A DNA stretch of 64,000 bases. Source: Cyclina sinensis (Eukaryota > Mollusca > Bivalvia > Venerida > Veneridae). Within the stretch, counting starts at the first letter, position 1, and each line of letters opens with the position of its first letter. Position numbers and translations under genes: made by a program. Positions 42,771 through 57,700 of this stretch are shown here, piece by piece. Where the stretch lies: the NCBI GenBank assembly GCA_012932295.1, contig JAAONU010000013.1, positions 38,268,627 to 38,332,626 on the forward strand, written 5' to 3'. The notes under the pieces are model-generated. The model ran no database searches, was not told where the DNA came from, and saw only the letters and a program-made list of their open reading frames with translations.

Positions 42771-45700
42771 GTAAGAAGCTTCAAAGCCTTTTATTCTGGT
42801 TTTATACTGTATACTTTTTTGAAGTCGGGCCAATACATTTTGAAAAAAAAATGTTTTGGCATTGGACTGAACGTTTCTTTCAAATTTGTGGATATAATTA
42901 TTATTATTTTTTTTTAATTCATAGCGTTTTTGTGTCTCAATAGTGGCAAGTGAAACGGTTAAAACAATGATAGGCTGAAAATAAATAAAACATTTCTACT
43001 ATAATTGTAGGATTATAATTATGTTGTATTAAAGAATGGTAAATTTTGCATATTCGAACGTTTTTAATTAAGTTAATAATTGAAAAAAAGCTAGCCTTCC
43101 GAGAAATCTACACATTAGTACTTTTGAAATAACTGTAATCATTTCCGATATTATTTACATGTAAGGGATTTTAAATGTCTCAGACTATTATTATTTTTTT
43201 TAAATATAAAGGTAGGTGGAGTTTATTTTACTTCTGAATCTTACATATAAACAATTATATTTGCAGTCTCCTGTGGCGGAGATGTCGACGTCAGTAGTGG
43301 GACGGCAAAAATCCAACTGCCGACTGAATCGTATAATGGCTCCGAATTCTATCGGTAATGTCTATTCTGTTGAAATGTGACCTCGCCTAATTCACTGTAG
43401 CTTTCCAATAATTTTGTTTTCGTTTGATGATTATTCGTTGATAATTCATTTTCTTTGCACTTTTATGCATGGAAATGCATTTCTGATCACATTTTGTTTC
43501 ACAACTATATACATTGTCGTATCTCAATATCAACTATGGTTTTACCCTCGAAATCTGTAAAGAAGACGTAATTTTCTTTTAGTACATGTATTAAACATCT
43601 TTAAGTTTGAAATACTTCTGTTCCTGGTCATTAATGAATACGTACTCAATGATTTTTATAAAGCCGAATAAAATGTGTACACAGGAGAAGAATGCATTAA
43701 TATGTTGTATGTTTTATATCAAAATCAAAATGCCATCACTTTGATGTCGTCAACATCCCAAACATAAGTCTTGAGGCCAGTTTCCAGTTCATTACCTACC
43801 ATGTTATATGGAAATCATCAAATGTCAGAAGGCATGACTTTGCTATCATCAACGTAAATATTCAGGCTTAAATCCAAGAGAAGGGTTATGTCTGTAACTC
43901 AAATACGTTTTTAATCTTATTAAAAATTCTATATGTCTATATTTTGATATTGTGAACAGCTATGACTATACAAAGTACATTCATTTGACTTTACAAGTCA
44001 CTGATTAAGATTTCTGAATAAAATTCATGACTGTATTTGCAATGTCTACATGGTATATTTTGTTGAAGCCAGGTACAATCATATTTCTGAAGAACCACTA
44101 TACTTACTGTTTGGCATTCCAATAGATTTTATTCATTTCCGAATGCTCAGTATAGAGATACGCGGCAAGATCTTTGTGACAGACGAAAAGGAGGGAATTA
44201 TCAGAGCAACAATTTAGCAGCATCTCTTTGGTCTCTTCTTACACAACTTAATCCATAATTGACATCAACGTGCAAACATTATCCCTAAAATCAAGAACTG
44301 AACTCAAATTAACTCGCAGAATTAAAGAGTACACACATGTTAAGATTATAATGGATATTTTCTTTTCAGCGCCGATGAAGACTGTACTTGGCACGTAAAA
44401 ACATTGCCAAACCATTACATGATTCTGAAATCGGAATACTTCAGCCTGGAAGAAAGTGATGATTGTGTGTAAGTAGAAGTCACCGGATGATTTGATATCT
44501 GTTGAAAATATTGTCATCGATATATAAAAATGACATTGTCGCGTTAGCAAATGGACACGTGACCCAAACTCGATCAGACTAAGAGATACTAACTCTGTAA
44601 CCTGTATGGGGATCGCTTGAGAAAAAAGTTTTAATGCACCCACATTTTTAGAGGAATACTAATAACTGAGCATGCATGTCTGAAATTGACAGCTTTAGAT
44701 TGTAATATTCATGTAGCGGTTGATAATTGTGTGATTTCTTTTTGCAATGAAAAAGCCCATTGAATCTTAGTATTGGTTCGTCTTTTTTATCTATAGGTGG
44801 GATTATGTGGAGATTAAGGACGCTGGAGTCACAAGTCGTTTTTGCGGCTGGGACCCAATGACATATATCACGGCAGGTGACGAGTTCACCTTGAGGTTTA
44901 AATCGGATGTTTCTTACGAGGACAGCGGTTTCAGCTTTACTCTTCAGTCAAAACAAAGTAAGGTGCTTATTTGTTCTCCCACAATAGTGCTAAGGTTTTT
45001 AGATTTATAGATACCTAACGATTTTTTTCAGTCGGATCTAAGTCTTAAAACAAGCTAACATTTGTCCAAGTGACAACTTCCTGCTTTAAACCACAAATTG
45101 ATACTTCTAGTGGTAAACATTAATATTACCATTAACAGCTGTGTGCATATTGTAGTCACACACTGCGTAAGATCAGTTACTTTGATATCATTGTAGTAAA
45201 CTAACAATCCCCACCCCCAGAATCAAGGTCATTACTTCTTACTGAGTGTGCAATTTAATATGCAGCTGCGCACTTCATTTGCTTAAACTTTTGTACAGCC
45301 CAAAAATCATCGGCCATTTACTTAAAGCGGCTCGTTCACAGTTGGTCATTGACTAAGAATTTGATTTTAACTATCTGTGTGTATTACGTCTATCAATACC
45401 CAGTTACAGACGCATTATCACCCAATGCAACAGAATTAGAGGTGTGGTGGAAAATATTTTTACTTTGAATGGAATTTTTGATGGCTATATTTAGAAAAAA
45501 AGATTCAACTATCAGAGATTCTAGAGACTGGAGATTATCACTACTTCAAATGTCATACCTAATCATCTAGCATTTAGATGCACATACACATCTGTTAAAA
45601 TTTCATGACAATAGCTCATAAACGTTTGGACACAGATGGAAATTGCCATTAATCACTTAAAGGAGGGTTACAACTTCGCACGAACTGTATTAGTCCGCAT

Positions 45701-48700
45701 AAAATCACTACAGTGAACAGTTTCATCACGTTAAGTCAAATAATTTTGGTATCTGGTACGACACACTAAAAGGGCACGTCTGCAAGCCCCTCCACTTTCC
45801 CAATCTGAAAATGAGGGCATAAATGTTTCTTTTATCGAATTAAAATGTTAGGGACTCAAATTGATAGCTAAAAGCAAAGCTAGCTTAATGATATCACTTT
45901 TTAACAAAAGAGCAAAGATGAAACTGCCAAAGTGTCATTTGAATATGAAATGCAAAAGGGCCTTGCTTGTATTTTGGTTACTGTAGTAGTCTAATGAGAA
46001 AGAACAACAACAGCAGCAGCAACAACAACAACATGATGATGTCGATGAAATGATAGGTAAATGAAAGACGAAAAATTGTACAGATGTTCTTAGAACACAA
46101 TCGTTTAGTAAAGGCCAATGTTTCGCATAAAAGGATTCCTTTTGATATTTCTTTTTCTAGATATTTAACCAGTACATGTACACGCATTAACTCTTTCTGT
46201 TCATCTAGCTAGTATTGCATGAAATTCGTTATCAATTTTGTCTTACAAGCGACCTATGAACTAGTGTGATATTCAGTCCAATCGCGCTGCTACGAATCGC
46301 GATATAACGAAATAATTTTGTACTACGAAAAAAGTGATCGGTCCCGTCATTTTTTTGTTCTTTATTCAATTAAGATAAAATGCGATTTAACGAAATGCGA
46401 TTTAACGAAAAATGCGATTGAGCGAACAATTATCACGGTCCCATAATGTAATTAACAGTGAAAATAAAGATGCAATATAGTGAATTGTCGTCAGAGATAC
46501 CTATTGCTCACGCAGATCGCCTTTTGTTTACTATTATTTAGCAATTATCGCTTAAAGCGAAAGTGGGACAATATGCTGCAAACATCCATTCTACAGTTCA
46601 CAAAAAAGGCTATCATAGAGTCTTTATCTGAGGAGTGTCGTTCTTCTTCCTAACGACGCATTCACAATTGTGTTAAATGTGTGATACAAAACTACTATAG
46701 ACTTAAAACAGTGTAGACTTAAGAACAACGGTTGTGTACTCATTCAATGTGTAACATTAGTGCATGCGTATCTATTCAGTGCTACCTTTCTAGGACATTA
46801 TGTCAATGTACATTTGTTTATTGTTTTATATATGCATTTATGTTGTATTGATTGATAACATGTAGGTATGCAATAAAAATGACATCAAATATTCCATTCT
46901 TCTTTATCATTTAAGTCTAAATTGACTCCGACATATCACGACAACAATATATAACGACATTGACGGTTAACGATAGTATCAACAACGGGTAAGTACAAAA
47001 ATGCGATTCTACGAAAAATGCGATACTACGAAAAATGCGATACTACGAAAATTCTACAGGGTCCGATGCATATTTGTAGCATGGCGAATGGACTGTAGTC
47101 TGAAATAGGCAACTGTCACAAATCAGACATCAAATTGTATGTCAACGAAAAGAAACACATTAGAAATAGTTCTAAAATGTCTCCGTCTTATACGAGGTGA
47201 TTTTCGAAGAGATAAGGTATTAACAGCAAACTGAAAAAGGTTAGGAAATCAAACACTGTGCATCTTCAGGAGATGTCGATGTCTCAAAGTGTGACAGTAG
47301 CATAATTGGTGGAGAAGACTCGAGAATTATGAACAACGACAAAGTTGGAACCGGATGCTTCTATCGCATACAGGTATATTATGCCGATTTCATTCTTAGA
47401 TCTATGGTTGCGTATCTACTTGCGTTAGTAACACATCATTGATCATTTTCCTTCAGCATATCTCTACTGGCAGATTTAACGCTTCATTCTAACACAGTTA
47501 CAAGAACATAGCGTGGAACAATAACGCACATTTATCAAGTTTCATCTCTATGTAAGACAGAGCCATAAATAATCATTTAACTCATAAATTTAGTTGTCAC
47601 AAATAGTGATTTAATTAAAGAACTCCGTTGTTCTATTTGTTTCTTTGGATTCCAACGACAAATTATTCTACCGAAAGGCAATCTAGCAGAAGGTATGACA
47701 CTGAATGTGCACGTGATAGTACTCCTAATGAAAGATTTCACACATACAGGTTATTTGCTTTGCACTGAGATATATATTTACTTATACATTCACTCAAATT
47801 TGTAAAGAGCAGGGATGTCTGTTAAATAAAAAACAAACAAACAAACACTGTTAAAAGGGTGCTTGAATGCACCCAGTTTTATTGCAGTTTTTATTGCAGT
47901 TACAATGCTGATTCATATATACACAAAAAAAGCCGTGTCAGTATATCATATTTTTCAGGCGCCTAAAGACAAAGTTATAGAACTTGACTTGATAATGCTC
48001 GATTTTGGGTCTGCTTCGTGTGAGGAGGAGAGTATCGTCGTGTATGAGGGTCTTACTACACGTATGTATGCTACTCTATCTCTGTGTTTAATAATTGTTG
48101 GTATTTGACCTCATTTTCATGGGTTTGATGTGTAACTTTCAATACAGATAATTGAAAGGTTTGAACATCTATACATCTATTTTGATTTAAAATAATTTTT
48201 AGGCTTTTTGTTATCTGTTTCTTTCAGACGGAGACCCTTTGGGGACAATCTGCAGCGATTCCGTTCATGGAGTTCAACAATACCATGCACCTCTGTTATT
48301 TATTGAGTACAGAAACCCACTTCAGCAGGAAGGGGAACGTTTCACCATCGAATACTCATTTGTGGAAGATAACTTTACTCCTCCCCCGATCCCTTCCACC
48401 ACACCGTCTCCTGTCGGAGGCAATAACGGTAGTTAAAAATACCATGCTACATCATTGTCTTTTCAAAACTTACGCAAATTTATTGAAAAATATACAGATA
48501 CATGTGCCATGTGGTTATGACATTGATATATGTAAACTTTAACTTTAATCTTCTTATTTTATTACAAATCAGGGCAAGCCAGGAATTCGATTAGAATGTT
48601 TGAATGTGATATATTATAATAGATATCACTGATTGTAAAGGTTATGGTCGTATTATGAACATGACATCCTGATTTTAATTTTTAGATTGCAGTGGAGGCA

Positions 48701-51700
48701 AGCCAGGAATTCGATTAGAATGTTCGACTGTGATATATGATTTATAATAGATAACATTAAGTGTAAAGGTTATGGCCATATTATGAACATGACATCCTGT
48801 TTTTTTAATTTTTAGACTGCAGTGGAGGCATGCCAGGAATTTGATTAGAATGTTCGACTGTGATATATGATTTATAATAGATAACATTGAGTGTAAAGGT
48901 TATGACCATATTATGAACATGACATCCTGTTTTTTTAATTTTTAGACTGCAGTGGAATTTACAAAGGAATAGACACAGAGAATGGAGCATTGATTTACAC
49001 AGCACCAGAGTACGAAAACAACAAAGAATGTATCATTGTTGTCCGTAATGTCATGCTGCCTGGATTTGTGGTTCAGATAGAATTTCTGTATTTTGACATC
49101 GAAGATTCTGACAACTGCATGTTTGATTCATTGAAGATAATGTCAGGAGAAAGAAATGGTATTTACATGAACAGTACATCACGTGACTGTTTCATTTTTA
49201 GCTATTAGATAAGTTATTTTATTTCATATTTCCAGTGTTTTACTGTACTATAACAGTAGATTATATTCTGATAAACCACTAATGAAATTTATAAAATACA
49301 ATTTTCTCTGCCGTACTACTTTTTCGTCCCAAAGTGCACCCCATTTACTTCTCTACACAGTAACTTCCCTTTCTTTATTTACAAACAATGTACATGTAGG
49401 TAAACAAACAAGAACAACAAAAGGCTTTAAAAAGGTTTTAATTGGTAAAAATAAACAGACTGTCTCAAGAATCTTGACTTTTTAGACTAATAACTAAGGA
49501 TTTTGATAATGATTCTTCATTTGAATTGGCCAATGTAGCATTTGCTGAAAATAGATTTATTGAGTATAGATATTATGCTTTTTATCACAGTTTATATAAA
49601 CATGCATTCAAAGGTCCTGGCTACGCCACTCATGAAAATATTTAATCTGATAACCATTCGTGAAATATAGTTTCGATATAACACAGAAAAATAAACCTAC
49701 AAATACCCTCTATTTGTTCACTTCCGGCCAACTATTGTTGGACACCAAACATCTACATTTATATACAGATATTGTCACAGTGTTTCTTGTTTCTGCCTCA
49801 AGAAAATAACCCCCCCCCCCAAAAAAAAAAAACAAATAAAAAAAAAATGGTCCCGTTATAAGTACAATAAATAGAACTTGTAATGGCGGAAGTTCTTGTA
49901 AAAATGATATACTACAGAGAGAGATGATAAGAAACTGTTGACCAAACAGTTATTTATACAGTGAATAAAGTACTAATAAACGACCACATAAAAAGGTCAA
50001 AGAAAAACATGTTGTTCAGGTTAGTTTACTTAAGAGGGAGGTCTATCATGACTTGATCGAATATATAGAGTAGGCGAAGTTTAGGATGATTAACATAATA
50101 TATACGACATATGAAATCGATAGAGGTCTAAATCTGAGTCATCTTCTAAGAACAAAGAAACTTTTGGATCGAACCTCGTCAGTGATCAAAAAGTGTCCGT
50201 ATCGTCTGTATTGCCCAGAAAGAACAATCTGTAACGTAATTAAAGCCTATTGTCCAGGAAGAAATAAAGTAATAGATCAGTCGCTCTCTTACTGGAAACT
50301 AGAAAATTTATAGAAGAAGATTCAACAAACCAACTATCCATTCAGTCAAAGTCTTTCTTATTCAAGGCGATTTACAAAAGAATGATAACACTAATTTCCT
50401 ATCGATTAAATTCACGACTTATATTGCAGAATTTGCAAATCAGGTAAAGTGGGGTGGGGGGATGGGGTCGGGGGAGAGGGGTGGAAAGGGTCTCAGAATA
50501 ATGAGGATTAATCTTCCTGCATATAAATTTTAGATTCTGCAATGATTGGTGGTCCATATTGTGGAGAAACTTTACAAGACCGAACCTTTGTGACATCTGG
50601 AAACTCCCTTCGTCTTGAGTTCAGAACTGATGTATCATTCGCGCTCCGTGGTTTCAAGGCTCACATTTCGTTCGTTCCAAGTTCAGGTATGGTATCAATT
50701 AGTTTTTATCCATTCAGTTAAGTAAATATCTCTATAAAATACAACCTAATTGTAGCTGGAGCTTTAAAAGAAGCCCGGTGTGTTGATGATATTAAATCGG
50801 TATTTGCTTGTTCAAGTTGGCTAGAAAAAAAAACATTTTCACTTGCAATCTAAAGTATTTAAAAATCACTAGAACATCTTCTACCTTATTAGAATAAAAT
50901 AGTTATTTCTATTTTACATCTATTTGGCAGAATGTGCTTGTGAAAGAAACCAAATCTGCATTCGCCAGAGCTACGAGAAAAAGTACGTATGTTATGCAAT
51001 AGAGCATTAAGCCTTTTTTATTTGATTAATAAATGCCTGAAGACCTCTGAAAATTTAAAATGTTCTTCTTCTTATTATTACATGTATTATTATTATTATT
51101 ATTATTATTTATTGAGTCAATTGATGTTGTATTGTGGCTTACATGTGTAATATTATTTTGTTTTTTCTTGCAACAAGAATAGCATTAAATGGTCAGTAAC
51201 AGAATGCAATGTCAGAGAGAAAACTGTTCTAATACTAAAAGATATTTTAGCAGTTAGAGTAATAACTACTTTTCATGATAATAAAAAAATCATCTTTTAT
51301 TTTAGATGTATTCGAGGCAGTCACTGTGATGCAAACAGATGTCAGAACGGTGGCACGTGCATCAAAACTGGTTCCACGGAAATGTGTTACTGTCGTGCTG
51401 GTTTCCGGGGAGACGACTGTGCCAAAAGTGATGTACGAACTTCCCTGCACAAAGTTGTTAAGGATGAAGCTGAGACCCTAAGCATGCATTTGAAATAAAA
51501 ATTCTTGTACCTTTTTAGCATACAGTATGTCTGCTTGTTAGAAGAAGAGATTATTTACTTCACGTGCATATTAAGCGTATCAGATACATTCCAGGCACCC
51601 GCGCCCTTGCATAGTATCCTCTGTAAGTAATGTCACGTCAGCAGGATATCATTTATCGTAATTGCATTGACATCTACACCAAAAATACTTGTCCCGCGTT

Positions 51701-54700
51701 GTTTCAGACTAAGTTTACACACTTTTAGCTCGAGTGTTGCTTTATTACTGTTTTGTTTTTCCTTTTACAATATCAGTATGTTTAAGGTTCATTCCAAAAA
51801 GTTTGGTTCATGTGAAGTGAAAACATGAAATAGCTCCACTTTAGTCTTACACTTTTCCCACAGATACTGATGAGGTTAATTTTCAAATAATTGTAGACTA
51901 ATATATGGGTAAGTATATAACGTAAAGACGTTAACTGAGGCTCTTTAATCTGACAATGTTGTTGTTTATGTATGGAACTATAAAGTATAATTAAGAGGTA
52001 CATTCATAGAAATCAAATCTGCATCTACACCTTAGGAAGTTGTGAGCTGTTGTGATCGGCCTTTGTGCGCCTTCGTCTGTAATGGGTCGTCCGTCAACTA
52101 TTTGCTTCAAAATGACACGTCTTAAACCAACTTATAAAAGTTGATGAAACTTGGTAGGGATGTTACTTGAATAAGCTCTACCAAACGTTTTGAAACATTC
52201 CATGCAGATTTTTGGTTGCTATGGCAGCTAGAGGAAAAGACTTTAAAACATTTAAAGCCACCCGGGACAAAGCTCTGGAATTTGGTGTGTAGCATTTCAA
52301 GAGTACCTTCTAAAAGATTGTTCATATTAAGGTTACTACTGGCCGAACCGGATTGGTCAGATTTTATTCCGCAGTAATAAAGAGGAAATCTTTTAAAACA
52401 TTCCTTCTCTAAAACCCACATTTCCAGGTTTCTTAAATATTGTTTAGAGCAATGTCTAGTAGACATAGTCTAATAAAGTTCACATTGTACCTCTTTGGTC
52501 ATTATTCACTCCACCGTTTGGCTATTTGTTTAACATGGAAATATAGTCGAAAATCTGTAAAACTTTTCTTGTATAAAACATTTTGAGAAATTTGCATGAA
52601 GCAGTGCCTAGTGGACATCCACCAAAATTGTTCAAACTTTGCCACTAAGGTCATTATTGACTTCAACCCGGGGTTCTCAAGTTTTACGCCCGACTTAAGA
52701 CAAAAACTTTACAAATCTTATTGTAAGAAACCGTAAAACTGATACCATTTAATTTGGTATGTAATATTGTCTAATGTCTTATAGAGTCCACTCTGGAGGA
52801 CACATTTCTACATAGAAATTTATTGAAAATCCTGAATAATTATTGTTTTTAAACCCACAGAGTCAGCGTTCTGAAATTTTGCATGGTACATTTAGCTAGT
52901 GGGTCTACACCATTATTGTTCAAATTTTGCTATGTGATTTTATGCTCCTCTCCGTGTGTCACATTTTAAACATATAATTAAAAATATTTTATTCATAAAC
53001 CAAGTAACCTAAAGCTTTGATGTCTGGCATACAGTAATGTCTAGTTTCTTAAATTTTATATAAAAAATCCTTTATACATTTATAGATACACATAGATACA
53101 CGTGAGTCTGCAACAAGTAACAATATCATATTTGAATGGCACATATGATTTCCGAACACATATAGAAACCGATTTATGAAAAAGAGGTTATAAAAGACAA
53201 TACTATATCATTCTCAATTAAACACTTTGTCTGTTACAGGGTCAACAATTCTACAACCTGCATTTTACCAAAGCTCCCATAGACCGGTCATTAAAGAGAG
53301 ACGAAAGCCATGTTGAAGAATGCGCAGTTAAAGTCCCAGAAGGGGAGCAAGTGCAGTATGACTGGTAATGAACTCAATGACACATTAAACATCTTGGCTC
53401 ACGTAACGCACGTAATGAACTCAATTTAACATTAAACATCTTGACTCACGTAACGCACGTATTTTAGAATATGAACATATTTTCTTCCTTACTTAAAAGG
53501 CTACTTTATTCTTTACAGATGTTGTACTTCATTCCCATATGTATATATGTACTATATAAGGTATATAAGTAGCATTCATTTGTTAAGGAGGAAAATGTAA
53601 TATTCCAAAACATGTATATCTTAATACTTGCAAGTGTGCATATACAAGTGGGAACGGGGCTGGTCAATGGGATTCAACCCAGACAAGTGTGAGGTGTTGA
53701 GAATTACTCGCAAACGAAATCCTGTCATGTTTCCATACACCCTGCATGGCATGGAACTAAATTCCACCGATACCGCTAAACATTTAGATGTTACAATTAG
53801 TTAGAACATAAACTGGGCTGAAGTAATAATAATATTTTCTCCAAAGCCAGTAACTCACTAAAAATCATCAAAAGAAATGTTCAGACCACAAATAAAAAGG
53901 TCAAAGAGAAAGCCTATAACACCTAAGTCCGTCCACAGCTCGACTATTGCTCAACCATCTTGCACCCTTGGCAAAAGTCCCTCTCATACAAAGTTGAAAA
54001 AGTGCAAAGATCAGCAGAACGGTTATCTTTAACGACTACAACTATACAACCAGTGTAACCCAAATGATTAACACCCTTAACTGGCAAACCTTAGAACAAC
54101 GGCATAGATACATTTCTCCCTCATCTATTTCTATAAAATCCGCACTGACCTGGTGTGCGTCGACCATAACTACCTTACTCCAACTAGAAACCTGAACTAC
54201 CTAATTCCACCAATAACTACCCCAATACCACATGAATTATTCCACCCCCCTCCCGAACAACCAAACTTTGTTACGACCTTTCCTTCTACGTACAGTCCAG
54301 CCCCAGCCTCAACATATTTGCTGAGCGACTGCACATCCAAAATAGCTTCCTTCACATTGTTTTTAACCTAGCACCTATAGTAATTTTTACTGTTTGCACG
54401 TATCATTTTTAACAGAGCCCTGACAAGCGCCTTCCAGTAATAATCATTAATGATTACTCGGAAGAACAATGTAGATGTACTAGTAACATAAAAACAACAA
54501 TTGTAAAGCGAATTATATATAATTTTGAATAGTTGACAAATTTTGCATCACTAACTACAACGTACACATTTGAATTTATCAAAATGTCTTACTTAGGTAT
54601 CACACATATTAGAACATATTCAAAAGTTTTGATTGTTATTTTTTAGAATATTTATCAAGATAAACTTTATCTACGTTGCATATTCTCTTTATATAAAATA

Positions 54701-57700
54701 GGAACATACTTTCTAGATTGAACTGTTTTCCCTTTTCAGGACACTGAATGGTGTTTTGATAGAACCGTATAACAAAAAGACTGGTTTTGGTACTCACCCT
54801 GGAGGTGTACTGGAGGTAGATAGAGTGAAGAACTTTATATTTTACCCTACATTTGTCTTAAAATTTTCTCGTTGTTTGTTTTGAGATAATGGAAAGCATT
54901 CCTAAGTGTGTGTGAAGCATACAATATCCCTGAAAGACCTTGACTCTGCATGGGGAACTCTTTGCATAAAGACAAATGAGAAACATTTTTTTTTGTGTGT
55001 AATAACCCTTTATGATATTTGACCTTTTGTTATGCTAAGAACGAAGGTAGTAAGAATCATCGTCTTTTGTGTTTAGTGCAATTACTAAATGTGCCAATTC
55101 CCCATTTATTTAAAAGCAAGCGCATATTGGACTAGTAAATTAATCGGACGGACAGTGTACCAATGACACTGTAGCTAAATTCAATGACTGTCTGCTTACG
55201 ACATTGTTAACTTGTAAAAATATTCGAACTTTATTTGTCAATGGCATAACTTGAAATTATTTAGATTCATTTCTGCCTATTACTGCAGTCTAGTTAGATA
55301 CCATACTATCAATTATTCATCAAGACAACTTTAATACGTTTATCATACTTTTCGCTCACCTGAGCGATGCACAGAGTTTCATGATGGCCTGTTGACATTT
55401 GGCCTGTATTTGGTCATCTAAGTTTGTCTCGATGAAATTATGGTCAAAAACTAATAAAGATAATCGGTCATTTAGGAGCAAAAATAAGGTCCTGGCTTTA
55501 ATCAAATGAAAACTATCTTAAGAGGATCATAAAAAAGTTTTGATGAAAAAGTACTCGAGTGAGAAATGTAGGTCCATCATGACCTTCTTGTTAAGTAAAA
55601 TTTTTACAAGGTTAACAAATCTCGGAAATATAACGTGCATAGAATTTCAAAAACCAGGGCTCAAACTTGATAACGAATTCTGCAGATTAACAAGTTCATG
55701 GATCACCTAGAAGGACAGTATTCATGTTTCGCCTCGACCTCAGCTGGTACAGCAGAACACACCTTTGAATACAGAATGGTAGAGGACTGTGACGTCAGTA
55801 AGTAAAACCAGTCCCCAATCAGAATCTGCAAAACTCTAATATCCTCAATTCAAATCGACTCAAATCATTTTTTGCTGTCAGAAAGATCTGCTAATAAGAC
55901 CACTTTGGACTTTTCAATATCGTGCATAAATTGCCAATCTTAAAGAAACAAAGTCTAAGATTGAGGAAAACTTTTGAGATCGATTCATTATAGAGACAAC
56001 TTTTAGACTGGTTTGATTTGTGGGTCTTTTTGTACTTTTGTATTTTGAAATGCATATCATGGCTTATTAAAGCAAAGGTAATTATCTTAGGTAGTCATTC
56101 TGTCATCTTAGTTCCTAGTAAGTCTACAGTTAGAGCGATGGGAAGGACAGACATATCACTTCTTTTAAAAAACAGTTATCTAAATTATAAGGCAGTCAAT
56201 AAGGAAAATGATTAATTGTACTTACAGGCCGATACAATCTATGGGGAAATGTCTAAGTAACTTGTTTTCATCGAGAAAGTGAAACACGAGATTTGTTTTT
56301 TTTTCATATTTTTTGGTAAATGGCTTTTCTGTCTCTAATGGTCAGCATCTTTTATTTTATCTTATATATTAGCCTAAAATAGTATATATTTATTTAATCT
56401 TATATATTAACTGAAAAAAAGTATATAGATATATATGAAAATTTAACTTAAGTCGAAATGTTGCAAATTTATTTGCAGCTTTACTACGTATAGCGTAAAT
56501 AAGAAACTTTCAAACGATGTTATTTTCAAAGAGCGATCAGTGATGACATGTGTCGCCTGGTGATAGCCAATTAAGCAGCTGTATTCAGGGGTGATTGGAC
56601 ACCTTTTTTATTCAAAGGTCATAACTCAGCCAAAAATCATTCAACCGAAAAAACGTTAAATATGCGCAAAGATTTAATGTACCGATCAATTCTGTAACAT
56701 TTCATTCAAATTGCATTAGTAGTAAAAGAGAAGTAGTCCGGGCAAACTTTAAAAATCATTAAAGGCCATAACTATGACAAAAACATTGAACTGGAAAATG
56801 CCGACGATATGCACAACTTGACTTGGTACTAATAATTCCTATAAAGTTTTGATGAAAATGCACCAGTAGTTTTTGAGAAGTAGTCCGGATAAGTTTGTGA
56901 TGGCCGGACAAACGGACAGAGAGACAGACAGATGACGGAGAAGTGATATCTATATGTCGCGGCTACTTTGTAGCATGTCGTAGCTACTTTGTAACAGGCG
57001 ACACAAAATCACTTACGGGCCAAAACGCCCTTTTTTATTCAAGGGCCATAACTCAGCCAAAAATCATTCAACCGAGAAAAAAACCCATTAACTATGCGCA
57101 AGTACTTGAGGTACCGATCAATCCTGTAACATTTCATTCAAATTGCATTTGTAGTATAAGAGCAGTAGTAGTCCGAACAAACTTTACAAATAAAAATCAC
57201 TGAACTGGAAAATGCCGATGATACGCACAACTACACTTGGTACTGATTATTCCTATTAAGTTTGGATGAAATTGCATCAGTAGTTTTCGAGGAGTAGTCC
57301 GGACAAGTTTTGTGACGGACGGACAGACGGACAGACAGACAGACGACGGAGAAGTGGTCCCTATATGTTGCAGCTACTTTGTAGCAGGCGACACAAAAAT
57401 AAGAAACGAAAAGACTTTTTAAGATTATTTCATGTTCATTGAATTGTGATATTTAAGTAAAAATGCAATTCAAGAAAAAGACTAAAGTTTTACACAGATG
57501 CTTTATGAATACGACCCAGTGATTAAGAAACTTGCCAAATTCGTCGATGATTACAAACAGCTGTTAATTTATAGATAGAGCTTGACCCATTTAAATGGAA
57601 AGTAGGTGATAATTGCAGAATGTAACACCTCAAGGCTGACATAGTGAAATATTTTATTAAAGGAATATTTCCCGGGCCGCAGACAGAAAGCAAAAAAATT

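Noticed and set aside
53640..54375. Possible extra exons of the protease gene
   Set aside because: The sequence is a LINE reverse transcriptase relic with multiple stops, and exons 12 and 13 already join in phase around it.
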